A stretch of 64,000 nt of DNA, taken from contig NC_023758.2 in assembly GCF_000499845.2 (NCBI RefSeq), forward strand, positions 4,442,311-4,506,310, read 5' to 3'. This DNA is from Phaseolus vulgaris (taxonomy: Eukaryota; Streptophyta; Magnoliopsida; Fabales; Fabaceae). The notes under the pieces are model-generated. The model searched no databases and had not been told where the DNA came from. It worked only from the letters and a program-made list of their open reading frames with translations. Position 1 is the first letter of the stretch. The number at the start of each line of letters is the position of its first letter. A program made the translations under genes and the position numbers. This document shows, one piece after another, positions 58,927-64,000 of this stretch.

Positions 58927-61671
58927 TTACAGCAGTTGAGTGAATGTAAAAGCTAAAGCCAAAAGCAATAGTTGGTATGCTAAATCTACACTAGTTTGGT
59001 TTCCACTTCTGACAGGGAATCGAGTAGGAAGAGAACACTCTTCACCGTTGAAAATGACCTTTGAAGGGAACCCATCTCCTTTTGCAATTCGGATATTCGG
59101 TGAATACTTCTTGGTGAAGGAGATAACAGATTGCTGTTTTCCGGGCACATTCGGTTTGGTTGAATTGTCTAAAGCTATGAGGTAGTTTGATCCTAGAATT
59201 CCTTGCAAGAAAACAGTATGGTTGAGGGTTGGAATGGTTGTTCCATTGAAAGAATATGCTTTATCGTAGCCGCGAGGAGTCTTCTTGAATTGCAGTGCAG
59301 TGAACCAATCCTCAAAGTTGGTGCTCAACCAGTTGAAGAGAGTGAGTCGAGCACTCCACCCACCTTTGAAATCGGAAACCACATGCCAGTTTATGCTCAC
59401 TCCACAGTGATCAGCACATGGTAGTTTTTTGGGGATTGTGAAATGCTTCAGTTTGGCCCAAGCAACGGCCTTTTGTGATCTGTTCTTGAAGGGTACAAGA
59501 AGAGCTTCTGGGGGGAGAAGCATTGCTGGTGAATTGGGGTTGCATTTTCTGGTGTTTTCATTCTCACAGCCGCAGGCACATGTGTTGCATGGGATCACAG
59601 ACTCATTGTAATAAGCTGAGAAAGAAACACAGCAGCGACTTCGCCCTTTGGCTGGCTTGGTGATGTTGCAGACTATTTGCCAACTTGAAATGGCTATAAC
59701 CGTTGCTTCAAGTCCTCTTGAATCTGGAAATCTTGCAGGCTCCACTCTTCTGGGTAATCCACATTTGTAGTTGGGGTTCAGAATGCCCGTTATTTTCCAT
59801 TTCTCTGGAGGGAAAATTGAAGTTTTGTTTAGATCAGGTGGAATTTTGAAGACTTGCATGGTGAAAACGGATTTGGATTTGCTGGGGTCCATGATCACAG
59901 GTAAAAGAGTTCCGTTTTTGCAACAGTTAGGTATCTTTCCAAGTTCAGTGTCGTTGTATTTCTCTGGAGGCAAGTCACTGAGAATGGGGTTTATCTGACA
60001 GTTAATCATAGAGAAATCCATGTCTTTGTAGTACTTTCCTGCTTCACCACTGATGCAACTTCCAGAGTCTATCTCACGTGTGAAAGCACCTTTCAGAGAG
60101 TATATAAACTCCCCTCTTGTCCACTCCCACGTCAAGTTCCAATGATCCAACCGTCCCAAGTAGTGTTCATTCTCCATCTTCACCTGAACCATGTAATTAT
60201 TCTCAAACACTTGAGTCACGTCATAGGATATCAGAAGATCCCCTTTCTGCCTTGCCAAGAATTTTGTCTTCTTAAGTGTAACCTTGAATTTAGGGTCCTT
60301 TTTGCAGCACGCGTACATGGAACTCTCTGTGGAATATGATTTAACCAGTTAGATCACATCTCAAACAAGAAATGTCGTCTGCTATTATTGTTGGAAACTT
60401 GTTTCAGAACAAACTTGATAAAAGCTTATCATAAATCATTAAAATTGGAGAATCATGAGCACATAACATACAATGATATGTGATGTTTGTGAAATATAAA
60501 GTGTAAGGTGATAAACTGAGTCCGATCATTGAAACGGTTTTAATGTGAATCTATGTAAATAATGATTATGAATTTATTAGTTTTGTTGGCTTACGTTTGA
60601 GGCTAGAGGTACGACGTTATGGACTCAACCCAATCAAATGGTGAAAAGGTCTTAATGGCGATCTCTGAAACTAAGAAAAAAGATCTTATTTATTTCTCAT
60701 AAAGAGGGGAGAGGACATTAAATGTGGAGATTAATTGTATATGTAGTATTGTAGTTAATTTGGAAATATGACTCAAGATAAAACCAGATATAAGAAGAAG
60801 GGGAGAACATTATCCTATGTAAGAGAAAGAAGATGACATGGTAAAAGAACATACAAGATATTACTAGAATTGAGACAAGGTAACAACTGGAGAGAGTATT
60901 TTCAACTCATATTTTACATTATATTCATTATATTTTATATTTTATGTTTTTAATAACTTGAGTGTCGGAGTATATTTTGCAAGTGGAGCCATCTCGGAGT
61001 TTAAGAGACCTCAACTTCATGTTCTGGTTGAGAGATATCCGTCTCCGCTAGAACATAAAACATGGAAAAGGTAATTATGTAGATGAAGAGTAGTACTCAC
61101 TACGGGTAGTTGGTTTGGGGCACTTGTAACCATCATTTACCAACTTGATGGTTTTTGGCATAGGAATCGTAGGAGGCTTTACTCCAAACTGGGTTCCAAT
61201 AAGCTGGATGATGGCTTGGATTTGGCTTAAATCTTGAGCTGTGTTGATTGCGGTATCCAAGTCTGGCACAGAGCCTCCAACAAAGGTAGTGCCATTTCCA
61301 ACAGAAGCAGGGAACTCTGTTGCTTCTTCTATGTTACCTCCACCGACGGAGACTAGAATCTCGTCATGTTGAAACTCTATGAACAACTTCCACGCTTTCA
61401 CCACTTCCTTGCCTGTGTTGAGAACTGTTGCGGTGGAATTGAAGGCCCAAGATTGCGCCGTTACATTCTTGACGTGAGGGTATTCTTTTTTTCGAGTGAG
61501 AAAGTCATAGGAAATGAAAATCCCGCTACAAGTTTCCCCTGCTGGAGGCAAAGCCTTGGCTTGTTGGCCCTCACACTCATGAACTAGTATTGCACATGAA
61601 AGAAAGAAAACTGCTATCACTGCTACCAGTGATGGTGAAGGTGATAGATATGGCAATAGTGTAGTTGCCAT
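58927..61671 (-). CDS. COBL7: COBRA-like GPI-anchored protein (COBL7/10 type)
   Basis: Two exons: 61101-61671 and 58927-60326 (intron 60327-61100, phase 1), giving 656 aa. There is a signal peptide (about 1-35, VIAVFFLSCAILVHECEG). An N-terminal extension follows (GIFISYDFLTRKKEYPHVKN, AWKLFIEFQHDEILVSVGG), as in the long COBL7-11 subgroup. The COBRA domain has LDHWNLTWEWTRGEFIYSLK, CCKNGTLLPVIMDPSKSKS and the cysteine-rich CCVSFSAYYNESVIPCNTCA, then CGVSINWHVVSDFKGGW. Many NxS/T sites are present. It ends in a hydrophobic GPI signal (LAYQLLLLALAFTFTQLL). COBRA proteins sit on the outer plasma membrane and affect cellulose deposition; the long subgroup includes pollen-tube guidance members. 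The symbol marks the subgroup only. The neighbouring pectinesterase gene is on the same strand. Confidence 0.92.
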
Positions 61672-62739
61672 GCCCTCTTGTTTGCAATGAGCTTAGGATG
61701 GTGAAAGGTGAGAAAAAGGATGCATGGTAGTTGGTGGAGAGAAAAAAACTGAATAGTTGGAAGGTTGAAGAATGGAAGAAAGATATAGAGAGTGAGATGT
61801 GGTGTGGGAGTAGAGTTATGTTATGGATAGGAAGGAAGTGAAGTGCATGGAAAATCGAAATATGGGTGAAGAATAAGTCACAGCCTTATGTGTGCGATGG
61901 ATTTGGCGGAGACAACGACTAAGGCACATTTTCAAATCTCTATTTTTGCACTCACACTATGGTATAAAAAATATTGTTTATTGGAAGATCATAGTTTCAA
62001 ATTTATCATTCTTTCATACTTCCATTTTACAATGAATATATGTTACTACTTTATCTTAAAATTTTGTTTAGAAACATGATAGTTTCACACTTTTAAAAAT
62101 TACTTTTATTACAATTTTTATTTAATAATTTAATTTATATTTTAGTTAAATAATTTAATTAATTTATTATTATTATATATTGTTGGAAATCTCACGTCGA
62201 CTAGAGATTAAGACATTTCATTGTATAAAAGTGGATGCAAACCTCATCCCATGACCCTGTTTTATGGGGTTGAGTTAGACTTAAAGTTCACTTTGTTATA
62301 TGGTATCAGTATCATTTCGAGTCTATCCTAACGACTGTTTGTTGGGCTTCTCAGGCCATCCGCTATCGGATCATTATCAGATTACCCAAAATATGTTATT
62401 CCACGTACGAGCTGTCACTATCGGAGCGAGAGGGTGTGTTGGAGATCTCACATCGACTAGAGATTAAGACATTTCATTGTATATAAGTAAGTGCAAACCT
62501 CACCCCACGGTTTTATAGGATTGAGTTAGGCTTAAAGTTCACTTCGTAATATATATAGTTGTTAAATAAATGTAAGAAAAAACATGAGTGCCAAAATAGT
62601 TTTTTAGGTATGAAAGTATTATTTTGTGTTACATGGTGGTTGAAAATGCGTAAACAGAAATTCCAAAACCTTGGCCATGCAGCAAATATCCTCTGTTTTA
62701 TTTGATATCTGCATTAGATAGAAGGAGATAGGCAAATAT
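61672..62739. other. Promoter of the COBRA-like gene, a TRIM, and 3' flank of the pectinesterase gene
   Basis: The first about 250 bases are the leader/promoter of the COBRA-like gene. The TRIM occupies 62181-62552. The remainder up to 62739 is the 3' UTR side of the pectinesterase gene. Confidence 0.5.
62181..62552 (+). mobile_element. TRIM (terminal-repeat retrotransposon in miniature)
   Basis: Two direct repeats, 62181-62300 and 62437-62552, both start TGTTGGARATCTCACRTCGA and share CTAGAGATTAAGACATTTCA and GAGTTAGRCTTAAAGTTCAC. Immediately after the first is TGGTATCAGTATC, which closely matches the initiator-Met tRNA primer site of plant retroelements. Just before the second is a purine-rich tract (GGAGCGAGAGGG). 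The interior is only about 136 bp and has no coding capacity. The LTR ends are degenerate (TTATA, not CA). A TATAT 5-mer lies outside both ends but is weak evidence in AT-rich DNA. Confidence 0.82.
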
Positions 62740-64000
62740 TTATAGACCTTCAATGAAGTTGACACCACTGTTCTTCAACCAAACATCACCTTGGATCAGG
62801 TTTTTTACAGTGAAGTGGTTGGCCTCAGCCTCAGTTTTGATGATGTGGTAACCACTCCAATTCACTCTTTCACTGGTACCAGCTCCTGGTCCTTTGTTCA
62901 TGTACTCTCCATAATATAGGGTCTCCAAATAGCTTTTATGTTCCGCATCCCATTCGGCCCATCCCTCAGGGTCAATGTGCTTGTCCAAAAACGATTGCAT
63001 CACAACAGTTCTTGAGAAGTTCTTCCACGGGCGGCCCAAATAAGTTTTGAAAGAGTCTATAACGGGCCTGAGATCCGCGCAGGGGGAGAGCTCACACTGT
63101 TGAATTGAAGTTCCTGTGTTCTGGTTTGGGTCTGTTCGTCCTTGGGCCGTCACCATGTTTTTCTGACTACTCATGGGCTTCCGGGCCTCTAGCTTACAGT
63201 TCTGGAACACAGCAGCAGCGTTTCCGAAGATGAAGTCAATGGTGCCCGCAATGAAGGAGTCGCGGTAGAACTGTCTGTTGGAATGGGCGTAGAGAGTGTC
63301 TTGATATGCGTCCACGCGGCAACGATTTATCACCGATTCGTCAGAGCCCACGCGAAGAGCCACTGCCTGGTGCTTTTCTGGGCCTGCTGTATTCTGAAAC
63401 CAAATGTCTTGGGCTATAAACCCATCCCCAACCGCCGCTGCTTACACCAATTATTAACAGTTAATTTTGAACAGGCCCAAAATGTATTATTTAAAAAAAA
63501 AAGGAAGGTCCGTACCAACAGTAGCAGTTCTGAAGGTGCCCGTTCCGTCGATGAAGTTCAAGCTTCCGGTGATTATAGTGGTATTCATGCCGTCACCCAC
63601 CAGCATCACGTTCTTCTTTCTCTTTCCGATTTCAACGTTCTCTTTATATGTTCCGCTCTTCACATGAATAACATACCTCTTCTTGCTTTTCTCCGGCGCT
63701 GATGCCACCGCTTCAGCAACCGTCTTGAAGTCACCACTCCCGTCCTTAGCCACCACAACGTTCGCCGTAATCTCTCCCGCCCAAGACTCCAACAGCTTCC
63801 GATCCCTGCTTCTCACCCATGACGGAAACTTCCCATTTTCCGACACCTCTTCCACCTTCGGATTTGGAGGCAGAACAGCAACAAGCATGGCTAAAGAGGT
63901 TCTTGCGCGCGAGATCAATTCCTGAACCTCTTCCTCCATAACCCTTCCACCTCGCTCCTCCAATCCATCCAAGCATGTTACATGATTGGTGAGCACGCTG
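62740..64000 (-). CDS. PMEI-pectinesterase (group-2 pectin methylesterase), 5' end outside the window
   Basis: Two exons are visible: 63516-64000 (continues beyond the right edge) and 62740-63437 (phase 1 junction). The visible N-terminal part is the end of the inhibitor-like PMEI domain ([29 protein letters not shown]), then a basic processing site (RDRKLLES). The catalytic domain opens with [20 protein letters not shown]. Conserved blocks are [59 protein letters not shown] and [15 protein letters not shown], so the catalytic aspartates (in QDTL and DFIFG) and the arginine in GRPW are present. It removes methyl groups from wall homogalacturonan. No break is seen. The start codon, signal peptide and most of the PMEI domain are not in the window. 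Confidence 0.93.

Overview
This window looks like nuclear DNA of a dicot plant, most likely a legume of the bean, cowpea or soybean kind. It is AT-rich, its genes have GT-AG introns, and its proteins belong to plant-specific families (COBRA-like, HD-ZIP IV, FBD F-box, PMEI-pectinesterase). It also carries plant transposons: an L1 LINE with a C-terminal RNase H, a TRIM, and MITEs with CACTACAAGAAA ends. The legume assignment is an inference from overall character and was not tested.

Seven host genes were reconstructed by reading splice sites by eye, and all seven lie on the minus strand. In coordinate order they are: a small GPI-anchored protein (3978-5771, 2 exons, 197 aa); an F-box/LRR/FBD protein (8422-10009, 3 exons, 456 aa); cytosolic ribosomal protein S15a/uS8 (17982-19395, 3 coding exons, exactly 130 aa); a divergent tryptophan synthase beta chain (32490-34517, 5 exons, 467 aa); a PDF2/ATML1-like HD-ZIP IV factor (46725-50207, 10 exons, 727 aa); a COBRA-like GPI protein (58927-61671, 2 exons, 656 aa); and the 3' part of a PMEI-pectinesterase that runs off the right edge (62740-64000).

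Mobile DNA fills much of the rest. A 2.3 kb Mutator-like fold-back element (12759-15068) has a perfect 9-bp target duplication. A Copia pol remnant (about 23075-23390) abuts a 7.5 kb L1-type LINE on the plus strand (about 23390-30873). That LINE is broken by several stops and frameshifts and by a 1200-bp solo LTR with a perfect 5-bp target duplication. A miniature TRIM (62181-62552) lies between the COBRA-like and pectinesterase genes. Many MITEs and simple repeats are scattered through gene-poor stretches, especially 34.6-46.7 kb and 50.3-58.9 kb.

The most unusual coding signal is in the tryptophan synthase gene. It is intact and correctly spliced, yet the catalytic glutamate (Glu109 in the bacterial enzyme) reads as alanine, exactly 22 residues after the PLP lysine. 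The active-site aspartate (Asp305) reads as glutamate, and the phosphate-binding GGGSNA reads GTGSNA. This suggests a TrpB paralog with altered chemistry. The LINE leader is the most unusual non-coding signal: four 21-bp GC-rich monomers, each carrying a telo-box core. The genes form no operon-like pathway. COBRA-like and pectinesterase both act on the cell wall, but their adjacency may be chance.
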